The notes: generated by a model from the letters alone, not told the origin. Numbered from the stretch's first letter, positions 7,228-17,095 are shown. The stretch: 64,000 nucleotides of DNA from Lachnospiraceae bacterium (GCA_900768755.1 CAAGDV010000024.1:47407-111406); one strand, 5' to 3'. Program-made: numbers and translations.

Positions 7228-8973
7228 ATGGGAAATATTTACAGAGACACCACGCTCAACAATGTGAGTGAAAGTGATATCGGAAAGGAAATTAAGGTTG
7301 CGGGCTGGGTTGAAAACATCCGTGACCACGGCGGAGTATCTTTTATCGATTTAAGAGATATGTACGGTGTCCTTCAGGTCGTAATCAGACAGGACGGGCT
7401 GCTTGACGGAATCAAGAAGGAAGAGTGCATAAGCGTTTTAGGAGTTATCGAGCAGAGAGATGAGGAGACCTATAATCCAAAGATTCAGTCCGGAACAATT
7501 GAACTTGAGGCACACAGCATCACGACGCTCGGTCAGGTGTACACACAGCTTCCTTTTGAAGTTCAGACGTCAAAGGAAGTTAATGAGTCTGTAAGACTCA
7601 AATACCGTTATCTTGATTTGAGAAATGAAAAGGTAAAGAACAATATTTTGTTCCGCTCAAAGGTAATAGCTTTCCTCAGGGAAAAAATGACCGAGATGGG
7701 ATTTGTAGAGATTCAGACTCCTATTTTGTGCGCGTCATCGCCGGAGGGAGCAAGAGATTATATCGTTCCTTCAAGAAAATACAAGGGCAAATTCTACGCG
7801 CTTCCGCAGGCTCCGCAGCAGTACAAACAGCTTCTTATGGTATCCGGAATCGATAAGTATTTTCAGATTGCGCCGTGCTTTAGGGATGAGGATGCGAGAG
7901 CAGACCGTTCACCGGGAGAGTTCTATCAGCTTGATTTTGAGATGAGCTTTGCAACACAGGAGGATGTGTTTAGGGTTGGGGAGGAAGTTCTCACCGCAAC
8001 ATTTGAGAAATTTGCACCCGAGGGATATGAGGTCACCAAGGCTCCGTACCCGGTTATAAGCTATAAACAGGCAATGCTTGAGTTCGGTTCCGACAAGCCG
8101 GACCTTCGTAATCCTTTAAGAATTATAGATGTTACGGAGTTCTTCCAGAGATGTACCTTTAAGCCTTTTATCGGCAAGACGGTAAGAGCCATAAAGGTTC
8201 ATGCCGAGATGAGCAAGGGCTTCCACGAGAAGCTTCTGAAATTCGCAACTGACATCGGAATGGGAGGTCTCGGATATCTTGAGGTTCTTGAGGACAAGAG
8301 CTACAAGGGACCGATTGACAAGTTTATTCCGGATGACATGAAGGCTGAATTCCTTGAGCTTGCGGGACTTGTTCCGGGAGATACCATTTTCTTTATGGCA
8401 GACAAAGAGGAGCGTGCGGCGTTTTTCGCCGGACAGATTCGTACGGAGCTCGGCGTTAAGCTTGACCTCATCGAGAAAAATGCATACAGATTCTGCTATG
8501 TCAATGATTTTCCGATGTTTGAAAAGGACCCGGAGACCAAGCAGATTGGTTTCACGCACAATCCTTTCTCAATGCCGCAGGGAGGCCTTGAGGCGCTTGA
8601 GAGCATGAATCCTCTGGACATTCTTGCATATCAGTACGACATAGTCTGCAACGGTATTGAGCTTTCAAGCGGTGCCGTAAGAAACCACGATATGCAGATA
8701 ATGGTCAAGGCATTTGAGATTGCCGGATACGACGAGGAAGTTTTAAAGGCAAAATTCGGAGCACTCTACAACGCGTTCCAGTTCGGTGCACCGCCACACG
8801 CAGGCATGGCGCCGGGAGTTGACAGAATGATTATGCTCCTTCGCAATGAGGAAAATATCCGTGAGGTAATTGCATTCCCGATGAGCGGAACGGCACAGGA
8901 TTTTATGTGCGGCGCCCCCAACGAGGTAACCGAACAGCAGCTTAGGGAAGTTCACATCAAAGTGAGGGATTAG
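7228..8973 (+). CDS. aspS: aspartyl-tRNA synthetase, bacterial type
   Basis: Class II synthetase that charges tRNA-Asp and, if non-discriminating, also tRNA-Asn. Order: OB-fold anticodon-binding domain (about 1-110), catalytic core with the GAD insertion (about 290-420). Motif 2 is in CFRDEDARADRSPGEFYQLD and motif 3 in GAPPHAGMAPGVDRMIML. The 581 residues match the bacterial type. It sits behind a T-box that appears to read an Asn codon and is followed two bases later by gatC, so a non-discriminating enzyme feeding Asp-tRNA(Asn) to GatCAB is likely. That specificity is an inference. Start is ATG 7228 behind AGGAGG. Confidence 0.96.
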   Translation: MGNIYRDTTLNNVSESDIGKEIKVAGWVENIRDHGGVSFIDLRDMYGVLQVVIRQDGLLDGIKKEECISVLGVIEQRDEETYNPKIQSGTIELEAHSITTLGQVYTQLPFEVQTSKEVNESVRLKYRYLDLRNEKVKNNILFRSKVIAFLREKMTEMGFVEIQTPILCASSPEGARDYIVPSRKYKGKFYALPQAPQQYKQLLMVSGIDKYFQIAPCFRDEDARADRSPGEFYQLDFEMSFATQEDVFRVGEEVLTATFEKFAPEGYEVTKAPYPVISYKQAMLEFGSDKPDLRNPLRIIDVTEFFQRCTFKPFIGKTVRAIKVHAEMSKGFHEKLLKFATDIGMGGLGYLEVLEDKSYKGPIDKFIPDDMKAEFLELAGLVPGDTIFFMADKEERAAFFAGQIRTELGVKLDLIEKNAYRFCYVNDFPMFEKDPETKQIGFTHNPFSMPQGGLEALESMNPLDILAYQYDIVCNGIELSSGAVRNHDMQIMVKAFEIAGYDEEVLKAKFGALYNAFQFGAPPHAGMAPGVDRMIMLLRNEENIREVIAFPMSGTAQDFMCGAPNEVTEQQLREVHIKVRD

Positions 8974-8974
8974 T

Positions 8975-9268
8975 ATGGCAAATGTTATCAGTGACGAGAC
9001 AATAGAATATGTCGGCATCCTTGCCAAACTTGAGCTTACGGGTGAGGACAAGGAGAATGCCAAAAAAGATATGGCGAGCATGTTAGATTATATCGATAAG
9101 CTTTCGGAGCTTGACACCGAAGGCGTTGCCCCGATGTCACATATTTTTGATGTGGGCAATGTTATGCGCGAGGATGTCGTAACCAACGGCGACGGAAGCG
9201 AAGACACCCTTTTGAATGCACCTGACAGACACGGCAATGAGTTTTCGGTGCCCAAGACTGTGGAATAG
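8975..9268 (+). CDS. gatC: Asp/Glu-tRNA amidotransferase subunit C
   Basis: Small subunit (97 residues) that holds GatA and GatB together in the tRNA-dependent amidotransferase. SDETIEYVGILAKLELT at the N-terminus and MREDVV near residue 67 are family features. It starts one base after the aspS stop, so it is probably translationally coupled; the ribosome site lies inside the end of aspS (GTGAGGG). Confidence 0.93.
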   Translation: MANVISDETIEYVGILAKLELTGEDKENAKKDMASMLDYIDKLSELDTEGVAPMSHIFDVGNVMREDVVTNGDGSEDTLLNAPDRHGNEFSVPKTVE

Positions 9269-9280
9269 GAGGATGCGGAT

Positions 9281-10744
9281 ATGAGTTTACTTGACCTTAC
9301 GGCCGTAGAGCTTGCCGCAGAAATCAAAGCCGGCAGAGCAAGCGCGGTCGATGCAATGAAGGAAGTCTTTGAGCGCATCGACGAATGCGAGGACACAATC
9401 AATGCATATGTTACACTCGATAGAGAAGCGGCAATGAAGGCAGCCGAGGCTGCACAGAAAAATATTGAAGCAGGAATTCTTACGGGACCGCTTGCCGGAG
9501 TACCTGTGGCAATTAAGGACAATATGTGTACCAAAGGTATGCTTACCACCTGCTCATCAAAGATTCTTAACAATTACGTTCCCGCATACACCGCCACAGC
9601 GGTTGAGAAGCTTCAGAATGCGGGAGCCGTTATCATTGGCAAAACCAACATGGACGAGTTTGCCATGGGTTCAACAACCGAGACATCAGCTTTCGGGGTT
9701 ACCAAAAACCCGTGGAACACCATGCATGTTCCGGGCGGTTCATCGGGCGGTTCGGCTGCGGCAGTTGCGGCAAAAGAATGCTTTTTTGCACTCGGCTCGG
9801 ACACCGGCGGTTCAATAAGGCAGCCCGCTTCCTACTGCGGAGTTGTCGGTTTGAAGCCAACCTACGGAACCGTGTCAAGATATGGACTTATTGCATACGG
9901 CTCATCGCTTGACCAGATTGGACCGTTATGTAAGGATGTCACGGACTGCGCGACGATTATGGAGGCGATTGCCGGAAAAGACCATCGCGATTCCACCTCG
10001 GTTGCACGCGGTCAGTACGATTTTACCAAAGCACTGGTCGATGATGTTTCGGGCATGAAAATAGGAATCCCCACGACTTATTTTGGCGAAGGCCTCGATA
10101 AGGATGTAAGGGATGCCGTGCTTAAGGCTGTTTCGGTTCTTAAGGACAAGGGTGCGGTTGTGGAGGAGTTTGAACTTGGACTGGTGGATTACGCCATCCC
10201 GACATATTATACAATCGCAGATGCCGAGGCCAGCTCAAACCTTGAGAGATTTGACGGCGTAAAATATGGTTTTCGCGCAGAATCCTACGAAGGACTTCAC
10301 GACATGTATAAGAAAACCCGTTCAGAGGGTTTCGGAGCCGAAGTTAAGAGAAGAATAATGCTGGGCTCTTTTGTCTTAAGCTCGGGATATTACGATGCAT
10401 ATTATCTGAAAGCGTTGAAGGTAAAAGCATTGATTAAAAAAGCCTTCGATGATGCTTTTGCAAAATATGACATTATTGTCGGACCGGTTGCGCCGACCAC
10501 CGCACCGCTTCTCGGCTCATCGCTTTCCGACCCGATAAAAATGTATCTCGGAGATATTTACACAATATCCGTAAACCTCGCAGGACTTCCCGGAATAAGC
10601 GTTCCGTGCGGGCTTGATTCCAACGGACTTCCGATAGGAATCCAGCTTATCGGAAACTGCTTTGAGGAGAATAAGCTTATCAGGGCGGCATACGCCTACG
10701 AGCAGGGCAGGGGAAGTTTTACAACGCCAAAGGAGGTGCACTGA
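9281..10744 (+). CDS. gatA: Asp/Glu-tRNA amidotransferase subunit A (amidase)
   Basis: Releases ammonia from glutamine or asparagine for use by GatB. Amidase-signature enzyme of 487 residues. The Ser-cisSer-Lys triad is visible as the Lys in VAIKDNM, the Ser-rich GGSSGGSAAAVAA and GSDTGGSIRQPASYCG. It follows gatC by 12 bases with AGGAGG upstream and ends one base before the gatB start, which is consistent with equal expression of the three subunits. Confidence 0.96.
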   Translation: MSLLDLTAVELAAEIKAGRASAVDAMKEVFERIDECEDTINAYVTLDREAAMKAAEAAQKNIEAGILTGPLAGVPVAIKDNMCTKGMLTTCSSKILNNYVPAYTATAVEKLQNAGAVIIGKTNMDEFAMGSTTETSAFGVTKNPWNTMHVPGGSSGGSAAAVAAKECFFALGSDTGGSIRQPASYCGVVGLKPTYGTVSRYGLIAYGSSLDQIGPLCKDVTDCATIMEAIAGKDHRDSTSVARGQYDFTKALVDDVSGMKIGIPTTYFGEGLDKDVRDAVLKAVSVLKDKGAVVEEFELGLVDYAIPTYYTIADAEASSNLERFDGVKYGFRAESYEGLHDMYKKTRSEGFGAEVKRRIMLGSFVLSSGYYDAYYLKALKVKALIKKAFDDAFAKYDIIVGPVAPTTAPLLGSSLSDPIKMYLGDIYTISVNLAGLPGISVPCGLDSNGLPIGIQLIGNCFEENKLIRAAYAYEQGRGSFTTPKEVH

Positions 10745-10745
10745 T

Positions 10746-12185
10746 ATGGCAAAACAGTATGAGACAGTTATAGGTCTTGAGGTGCATGTGGAACTGGCAA
10801 CAAAGACCAAAATTTTCTGCGGCTGCAGCACTGCTTTCGGCGGGGCTCCAAACACCCACACATGCCCCGTGTGCACGGGCATGCCCGGTTCGCTTCCGGT
10901 GCTCAACAAAAAGGTTGTGGAGTACGCGGCGGCAGTGGGACTGGCCACCAACTGTACAATTACACAGAACTGTAAATTCGACAGAAAGAACTATTTTTAC
11001 CCGGATAATCCGCAGAACTACCAGATATCGCAGCTCTATCTTCCGATATGCCGTGACGGACATGTGGATATCACGCTTTCGGACGGCACTACAAAGCCTG
11101 TGAGAATTCATGAGATTCACATGGAGGAGGATGCAGGAAAGCTGGTGCATGATGAGTGGGATGCGCTTTCTTATGTGGATTTTAACCGCTCGGGCGTTCC
11201 GCTTATTGAGATTGTGTCTGAACCAGATATGAGAAGCGCGGAGGAGGTAATCGCGTACCTTGACAAGCTCAGACTCATAATCCAGTACCTTGGGGCTTCT
11301 GACTGCAAGCTTCAGGAGGGTTCAATGAGAGCGGATGTCAATCTCTCTGTAAGGGAGGTCGGACAGGAGAGCTTCGGAACAAGAACGGAGACCAAGAACC
11401 TCAATTCTTTTGCAGCCATTGAAAGGGCAATAAAGGCGGAAACAGAGAGGCAGATTGACCTTCTGGAGGCGGGCAAAGAGGTCATTCAGGAGACGAGAAG
11501 ATGGGATGATAACAAGGAATACTCTTATGCAATGCGCTCAAAAGAGGATGCCCAGGACTACAGGTATTTCCCGGACCCCGACCTTGTGCCGGTGCATATA
11601 AGTGATGAATGGCTTGAGCAAATAAGACAGAGACAGCCCGAATTCAAAACCGAGAAGACAGAAAGATACAGAAAAGAATTCGGGATACCGGATTACGATA
11701 TCGATATTCTCACGGATTCCAAGTTCCTGGCGGATTTATTTGAGAAAGCAACCGCCATCTGCAACAATCCGAAAAAAGTGTCCAACTGGCTTATGGTTGA
11801 GAACATGAGACTTCTTAAGGAACACTCAATGGACGTGACCGAGATTAAGTTTTCTGCAGAGAATCTCGCAAAGCTTGTAATGCTTACCGATTCCGGCAAA
11901 ATCAACAGCTCCGTTGCAAAGGAAGTGTTTGAGAAGATTTTCACCGACAACATTGACCCCGAGCAGTATGTCAGGGATAACGGACTTATGCAGGTCAATG
12001 ACGAGGGTGCGTTAAGAAGCACGGTAGAGGAGATTGTGGCTGCCAATCCGCAGTCCGTTGCCGACTACAGAAGCGGCAAGGAAAAAGCAATCGGCTTCCT
12101 TGTGGGTCAGACGATGAAGGCTATGAAGGGAAAAGCTAACCCCGCGATGGTCAATCAGATGCTTATGGAGATACTGAATAAATAA
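10746..12185 (+). CDS. gatB: Asp/Glu-tRNA amidotransferase subunit B
   Basis: Phosphorylates the acyl group on Asp-tRNA(Asn) or Glu-tRNA(Gln) and amidates it. ATG 10746 is chosen over longer in-frame starts, which would overlap gatA by about 80 bases; AGGAGG lies at the end of gatA. The product (479 residues) begins AKQYETVIGLEVHVEL, contains the Cys residues FCGCS and THTCPVC near the N-terminus that often bind zinc, and ends with the helical YqeY-like tail used in tRNA binding (KAMKGKANPAMVNQML). A strong terminator follows. Confidence 0.96.
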   Translation: MAKQYETVIGLEVHVELATKTKIFCGCSTAFGGAPNTHTCPVCTGMPGSLPVLNKKVVEYAAAVGLATNCTITQNCKFDRKNYFYPDNPQNYQISQLYLPICRDGHVDITLSDGTTKPVRIHEIHMEEDAGKLVHDEWDALSYVDFNRSGVPLIEIVSEPDMRSAEEVIAYLDKLRLIIQYLGASDCKLQEGSMRADVNLSVREVGQESFGTRTETKNLNSFAAIERAIKAETERQIDLLEAGKEVIQETRRWDDNKEYSYAMRSKEDAQDYRYFPDPDLVPVHISDEWLEQIRQRQPEFKTEKTERYRKEFGIPDYDIDILTDSKFLADLFEKATAICNNPKKVSNWLMVENMRLLKEHSMDVTEIKFSAENLAKLVMLTDSGKINSSVAKEVFEKIFTDNIDPEQYVRDNGLMQVNDEGALRSTVEEIVAANPQSVADYRSGKEKAIGFLVGQTMKAMKGKANPAMVNQMLMEILNK

Positions 12186-12188
12186 TTA

Positions 12189-12227
12189 AAAAAGACTTAA
12201 GTCCGGCTTTGACTTAAGTCTTTTTTT
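12189..12227 (+). terminator. terminator after gatB
   Basis: AAGACTTAAGTC and GACTTAAGTCTT form a 12-bp stem followed by a T-run; an A-run precedes it, so it can also work for the convergent PilZ gene. Confidence 0.9.
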
Positions 12228-12252
12228 GACGGAAAACATTGTGTGCTGTCTG

Positions 12253-12606
12253 TCAGTTGTCCTGTTCCATCTGCTCGAGGTCTTCAAAGATGTAGTCGAG
12301 AACCGGCGCCATTCCCACAAATTCACATCCGTAGGAATACTCATCATCCTCCAAAGGCTCGCAACGGATGATTTTCACAACACAGTACAGAACCGAATCG
12401 ACGCTACCGAGATTGAGGGCAGCATTGAAATAATAATTAAGAGGCAGAATACTTTTGGAGATAAAGCCCATTCCGAATTTGGAGATATCCTTGACTATAA
12501 TCGGTGAATCAATCACAATTCTGTCATTGTCCTGGCCGAAAAGAGAAGACACCGTCAAATCCAGTGTAATTTTAATTCTTTTGCTGCGTCTTTTGTCGTT
12601 AACCAT
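12253..12606 (-). CDS. PilZ-domain protein, c-di-GMP binding candidate
   Basis: Small cytoplasmic protein of 117 residues made of one PilZ domain. The c-di-GMP signature is visible as RRSKR near the N-terminus (RxxxR) and DISKFGMGF (D/NxSxxG) about 35 residues later. There is no output domain, so it would act by binding a partner. It stands alone on the - strand between the gatB terminator and a divergent promoter region. Ribosome site GGGAGTG lies before ATG 12606. A second stand-alone PilZ gene is at 46614. Confidence 0.85.
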   Translation of the reverse strand: MVNDKRRSKRIKITLDLTVSSLFGQDNDRIVIDSPIIVKDISKFGMGFISKSILPLNYYFNAALNLGSVDSVLYCVVKIIRCEPLEDDEYSYGCEFVGMAPVLDYIFEDLEQMEQDN

Positions 12607-12642
12607 ATAATCACTCCCGTTTGATAATTATTGCCTGAATAC

Positions 12643-12671
12643 AGTATATTATAAAAAAACAAAAACCACAA
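12643..12671 (-). promoter_or_regulatory. promoter of the PilZ gene
   Basis: On the - strand TTGTGG (12671-12666), a 17-bp spacer and TATACT (12648-12643). It is back-to-back with the purC promoter. Confidence 0.45.
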
Positions 12672-12679
12672 TAGATTTG

Positions 12680-12709
12680 TTGACTTTGCAAAAGCTACTG
12701 TATTATAAT
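12680..12709 (+). promoter_or_regulatory. purC promoter
   Basis: TTGACT (12680-12685), an 18-bp spacer and TATAAT (12704-12709). The leader before purC is only about 35 bases, so there is no room for a purine riboswitch. Confidence 0.65.
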
Positions 12710-12749
12710 TAATTGATATAACATCAGATTAGTATCGGAGGATAATTCA

Positions 12750-13622
12750 ATGCAGGAATTTAAACCATTTAAAGAAGGTAAGGTACGTGAGGTTTATGAT
12801 ATCGGTGAGAACCTCATTATAGTCGCTACGGACAGGATATCAGCTTTTGATAATATCCTTAAGAATAAGATTACGGGAAAGGGAGAAGTGCTCACCCGGA
12901 TGTCGAAATTCTGGTTTGATTTTACCGGTGATATTGTGCCTAACCATATGATTTCCGTTGATGTAAAGGATATGCCGGAATTTTTCCATGCCGACAGATT
13001 TGAAGGAAACAGCATGATGTGCAGAAAGCTTGAGATGCTTCCGATAGAGTGCATCGTCAGAGGCTACATAACAGGAAGCGGCTGGGAGAGCTATAAGAAG
13101 AACGGAACCGTTTGCGGAATAAAACTTCCCGATGGCCTTGTTGAGTCGGACAAGCTTCCCGAGCCTATCTATACTCCGAGCACAAAGGCGGAGATTGGCC
13201 TTCATGACGAGAATATTTCATACGAGAGAAGCGTAGAGATTCTTAAAGGACTTTACCCTGAACGCGGAGAGGAATATGCTGCCAAGATTAAGGATTATAC
13301 AATTGCCCTCTACAAAAAGTGCGCGGAATATGCGCTTACCAAGGGAATTATCATCGCCGATACCAAATTTGAATTTGGACTTAACGAGAAGGGCGAGGTT
13401 GTACTGGGTGATGAGATGCTTACGCCGGACAGCTCAAGATTCTGGCCTGCACAGGGATATACTCCGGGCAGGACACAGCCTTCTTTTGACAAGCAGTTTG
13501 TAAGGGACTGGCTTAAAGCCAATCCTGACAACGATCTTCTCCTTCCGGATGAGGTAGTTGACAAGACCATTGCAAAGTATGTTGAGGCTTATGAGCTTCT
13601 TACCGGCACAGCATTCAGATAA
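12750..13622 (+). CDS. purC: SAICAR synthetase
   Basis: Joins aspartate to CAIR in purine synthesis, using ATP. At 290 residues it has the fold's N-terminal KEGKVREVYDIGENLIIVATDRISAFD, the substrate region ECIVRGYITGSGW, and DTKFEFGLNEKGEVVLGDE near the active site. The IDLHDEN-type insertion (GLHDENISY) places it in the longer class. Start is ATG 12750 behind GGAGG. purF follows 16 bases on and purB after that, giving a purine block that ends with guaB. Confidence 0.96.
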   Translation: MQEFKPFKEGKVREVYDIGENLIIVATDRISAFDNILKNKITGKGEVLTRMSKFWFDFTGDIVPNHMISVDVKDMPEFFHADRFEGNSMMCRKLEMLPIECIVRGYITGSGWESYKKNGTVCGIKLPDGLVESDKLPEPIYTPSTKAEIGLHDENISYERSVEILKGLYPERGEEYAAKIKDYTIALYKKCAEYALTKGIIIADTKFEFGLNEKGEVVLGDEMLTPDSSRFWPAQGYTPGRTQPSFDKQFVRDWLKANPDNDLLLPDEVVDKTIAKYVEAYELLTGTAFR

Positions 13623-13638
13623 CAGAGAGGAATTGAAC

Positions 13639-15087
13639 ATGGACAGGGAACCGAATGTTTACAGCATGGAGATACAGGATGAGTTGCACGAAGAGTGCGG
13701 CGTATTCGGTGCTTATGATTTGGATGGCGGAAACGTCGCATCCACAATCTATTATGGGTTGTTTGCCTTGCAGCATCGCGGGCAGGAGAGTTGCGGTATC
13801 GCGGTGAGTGACACCAACGGACCTAAGGGAAAAGTTTTGTCCCATAAGGACATGGGACTTGTGAATGAGGCATTTGAACCCGATATGCTTGACAGACTGA
13901 AGGGCAATATCGGGGTCGGACATGTGCGCTACTCAACTGCTGGAAGCAGTTCAAGGGAGAATGCACAGCCGCTTGTCCTTAACTATGTCAAAGGAACCCT
14001 GGCCCTTGCACATAACGGTAATCTAATTAACACTCCCGAGCTTAGGGATGAACTGTCATATACCGGTGCGATTTTCCAGACAACAATAGATTCCGAGGTT
14101 ATTGCATACTATATTGCAAGGGAGAGGCTCAACACGGCAAGCGTCGAGGAGGCGGTCGCAAGAGCCATGACCAGAATTAAAGGAGCGTATTCCCTTATCA
14201 TCATGAGCCCAAGAAAGCTTATAGGTGCCCGTGACGAGATGGGATTTAAGCCTTTATGTATCGGAAAAAGAGATAATACATACATTCTGGCTTCCGAGAC
14301 CTGCGCGCTCGATGCCGTGGGCGCGGAGTATGTCAGGGATGTTTTGCCGGGCGAGATTGTGACAATAACCTCCGACGGCAGCATAAAATCACAGATGACC
14401 GCAAAAGGCAGCAGACACTTCGGATGTATATTTGAATATATTTATTTTGCCAGACCGGACAGCTATATTGACGGTATGAGTGTGTACAATTCAAGAATTA
14501 TAGCCGGAAGGATTCTCGCCGAGGAGCATCCGGTTGAAGCGGATCTGGTCGTGGGCGTTCCTGAATCCGGCAATGTCGCAGCACTCGGCTATTCACAGGC
14601 GAGCGGCATTCCGTACGGAATTGCCTTTATAAAAAATAATTATGTCGGAAGAACTTTCATTAAACCCGGACAATCACAGCGCGAGAGCAGCGTGAAAATC
14701 AAGCTTAACGTTCTCGCTGAGGCAGTGCGCGGTAAAAGAGTGGTGATGATTGATGATTCCATTGTAAGAGGAACCACAAGTGCCCGCATTGTAAAGATGC
14801 TTAAGGATGCGGGAGCAAAAGAAGTGCATGTCAGGATAAGTTCTCCGCCGTTTCTGCATCCGTGCTATTTTGGAACTGATGTGCCGTCGGATGACCAGCT
14901 GATTGCCCATGATCATACGGTCGAAGAGATTTGCGAATATATCGGAGCCGATTCGCTGGGGTACCTTGATGCGGGAAGGCTGAATGAGATGATAGGCGGC
15001 AACGCCGTGTACTGTGATGCTTGTTTTACGGGCAATTATCCTATTGAACCGCCCGAAACGGATATCAGAGGAGAATACGATAAATAA
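13639..15087 (+). CDS. purF: amidophosphoribosyltransferase
   Basis: First committed step of purine synthesis, PRPP plus glutamine to phosphoribosylamine. ATG 13639 is chosen because AGAGAGG lies just upstream and an earlier in-frame start would overlap purC. The glutaminase nucleophile is Cys20 (EECGVFGAYD), so the first 19 residues form a propeptide that must be cut off, as in Bacillus-type enzymes. The PRPP loop VVMIDDSIVRGTTS is clear, and Cys pairs near the end (YCDACFTGNYP) fit the [4Fe-4S] oxygen-sensitive class. AMP and GMP normally inhibit this enzyme. Confidence 0.96.
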   Translation: MDREPNVYSMEIQDELHEECGVFGAYDLDGGNVASTIYYGLFALQHRGQESCGIAVSDTNGPKGKVLSHKDMGLVNEAFEPDMLDRLKGNIGVGHVRYSTAGSSSRENAQPLVLNYVKGTLALAHNGNLINTPELRDELSYTGAIFQTTIDSEVIAYYIARERLNTASVEEAVARAMTRIKGAYSLIIMSPRKLIGARDEMGFKPLCIGKRDNTYILASETCALDAVGAEYVRDVLPGEIVTITSDGSIKSQMTAKGSRHFGCIFEYIYFARPDSYIDGMSVYNSRIIAGRILAEEHPVEADLVVGVPESGNVAALGYSQASGIPYGIAFIKNNYVGRTFIKPGQSQRESSVKIKLNVLAEAVRGKRVVMIDDSIVRGTTSARIVKMLKDAGAKEVHVRISSPPFLHPCYFGTDVPSDDQLIAHDHTVEEICEYIGADSLGYLDAGRLNEMIGGNAVYCDACFTGNYPIEPPETDIRGEYDK

Positions 15088-15104
15088 CAGAAAGGATTGT
15101 AGTT

Positions 15105-16538
15105 ATGTCAACAGACAGATATCAGACACCTTTGGGAGAGAGATATGCCAGCAAAGAGATGCAGTATATTTTTTCACCTGACAAGAAATTCAGAACCTGG
15201 AGGGCTTTATGGATTGCTCTCGCAGAGTCGGAGAAGGAACTCGGACTCAATATAACGGATGAACAGATTAAGGAACTGAAGGCGCACAAGGATGACATCA
15301 ATTATGATGTTGCGAGGGAAGAGGAGAAGATAGTACGGCATGATGTTATGGCGCATGTTCATGCGTACGGCGCGCAGTGCCCGCACGCAAAGGGAATTAT
15401 CCATCTGGGAGCCACATCCTGCTATGTCGGAGATAATACAGACCTGATAATAATGACGGAGGGACTTAAGCTTGTAAGGAAAAAGCTTGTGAATGTTATC
15501 AACGAGCTTGCGGCTTTTGCCGACAGATACAAGAGTCTTCCCACGCTCGCATTCACACATTTTCAGCCCGCACAGCCCACGACGGTCGGAAAAAGGGCAA
15601 CCCTGTGGATGATGGAGCTTGTTTTGGACCTTAACGATCTTAATTATCTTATAGATTCAATGAAACTTCTGGGCTCAAAAGGAACCACCGGAACACAGGC
15701 AAGTTTTATGGAACTGTTTAACGGTGACCACGACAAAATCAGAAGGCTTGACAATATGATAGCCGAGAAGATGGGCTTTAGCGGAGTATACCCCGTATCG
15801 GGACAGACTTATTCAAGAAAGGTTGACACGCGCGTGGTCAATGTCCTTGCGGGAATCGCAGCAAGTGCCCATAAATTCTCCAACGACATCAGACTTTTGC
15901 AGCACCTCAAGGAAGTGGAGGAGCCGTTCGAGAAGACTCAGATTGGTTCGTCCGCAATGGCATACAAGCGCAATCCCATGAGAAGCGAGAGAATGGCGTC
16001 GCTTGCAAACTTTGTCATCGCTGATTCAATTAATCCGGCAATCACAAGCGCCACACAGTGGTTTGAGAGAACGCTTGATGATTCCGCCAATAAGAGAATG
16101 TCGGTTCCGGAGGCATTTCTTGCGGTCGACGGTATTTTGGATCTGTATCTGAATGTTGTCGACGGACTTGTCGTATACGACAAAGTAATTGAGAAACATA
16201 TAATGGCAGAACTTCCGTTTATGGCGACCGAGAACATCATGATGGATGCAGTTAAGAGAGGCGGAGACCGCCAGGAGCTGCATGAGAAAATCAGGCAGCT
16301 GTCAATGCAGGCGGGAGCAAGAGTCAAGAAAGAAGGACTGGACAACAATCTTCTGGAGCTTATTGCGGCTGACCCGGAATTCGGTGTCACTCTCGAAGAA
16401 TTGCAGGCAATAATGAATCCGGCCAACTACACGGGACGTGCCGAGGCACAGGTTACCGAGTTCCTTTCAGAGGTTGTTAACCCTATTCTCTGTGAGTATA
16501 AGGATGAACTCGGCGTAAAGGCTGAGATTAATGTTTAG
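15105..16538 (+). CDS. purB: adenylosuccinate lyase
   Basis: Acts twice in purine synthesis: SAICAR to AICAR and adenylosuccinate to AMP, both releasing fumarate. Fumarase/aspartase superfamily, all-helical tetramer. The signature loop GSSAMAYKRNP with its catalytic Ser is present, as are HLGATSCYVGDN and the His region THFQPAQPTTVGKR. The 477-residue length is normal. Ribosome site GAAAGG precedes ATG 15105, 17 bases after purF. Confidence 0.95.
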   Translation: MSTDRYQTPLGERYASKEMQYIFSPDKKFRTWRALWIALAESEKELGLNITDEQIKELKAHKDDINYDVAREEEKIVRHDVMAHVHAYGAQCPHAKGIIHLGATSCYVGDNTDLIIMTEGLKLVRKKLVNVINELAAFADRYKSLPTLAFTHFQPAQPTTVGKRATLWMMELVLDLNDLNYLIDSMKLLGSKGTTGTQASFMELFNGDHDKIRRLDNMIAEKMGFSGVYPVSGQTYSRKVDTRVVNVLAGIAASAHKFSNDIRLLQHLKEVEEPFEKTQIGSSAMAYKRNPMRSERMASLANFVIADSINPAITSATQWFERTLDDSANKRMSVPEAFLAVDGILDLYLNVVDGLVVYDKVIEKHIMAELPFMATENIMMDAVKRGGDRQELHEKIRQLSMQAGARVKKEGLDNNLLELIAADPEFGVTLEELQAIMNPANYTGRAEAQVTEFLSEVVNPILCEYKDELGVKAEINV

Positions 16539-16549
16539 GAGGTATGGCT

Positions 16550-17068
16550 ATGCTCGAAGCAGTAGTTGAGTGTCTTGTGAAAAGAAAACTCACGGCGAAG
16601 TCTTTTGCCGCGAGAGTCGGAATGATATCGTTGGATTGTTTTATTGCAGTGGCGACATTTTTGTTTGCAGGTCTTTCGGCAATTGTTTTGTCGTTAGGTT
16701 TTGTTCTTTTTGTTGCAGGCATATTTTTTACCTACATCGTATTCCGCAATACGGATGTGGAGTATGAATACCAGTTTTTTGACGGGGATTTCAGAATTGA
16801 CAAGGTCATGCACAAGATGACAAGAAAGAAGCTTAAGGTGTTCAGCTTCAGCAAACTTGAGATGATGGCACCCGAGGGCTCGCACAGGCTCGGCGGCGGC
16901 GTGAATGACCGCAAGAGATACGATTTTTCCTCACAGATGGAGGAAGACAAGCATTATATTGCGATTCTTTATGATGAAAATGGTGCGGTTGAACTTAAGA
17001 TAACTCCGAACGAGGTGCTTTTGGAGAGGTTAGCGCGGACATATCCGCGAAAAGTATACAACGATTAG
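16550..17068 (+). CDS. small conserved membrane protein, unknown function
   Basis: ATG 16550 is chosen over ATG 16544, because AGGAGG (16537-16542) ends one base before the earlier codon but seven bases before this one. The product has 172 residues: a basic N-terminus (VECLVKRKLTAKS), two close hydrophobic segments at about 20-60, and a soluble C-terminal domain (about 65-172) rich in beta and charged residues. It resembles a family often found in Lachnospiraceae genomes, possibly DUF6106, a label given from memory. It lies between purB and guaB and reads with them. A perfect inverted repeat, CGCGGA-cata-TCCGCG (17034-17049), sits in its last codons without a T-run. Function unknown. Confidence 0.7.
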   Translation: MLEAVVECLVKRKLTAKSFAARVGMISLDCFIAVATFLFAGLSAIVLSLGFVLFVAGIFFTYIVFRNTDVEYEYQFFDGDFRIDKVMHKMTRKKLKVFSFSKLEMMAPEGSHRLGGGVNDRKRYDFSSQMEEDKHYIAILYDENGAVELKITPNEVLLERLARTYPRKVYND

Positions 17069-17095
17069 GAAAGAGGAAAGGCAGGATTTATTACA

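Noticed and set aside
10719..11150. 143-residue antisense frame over gatB
   Set aside because: Shadow of a conserved gene; no supporting signal.
12710..12749. purine riboswitch before purC
   Set aside because: The leader is about 35 bases, far too short.
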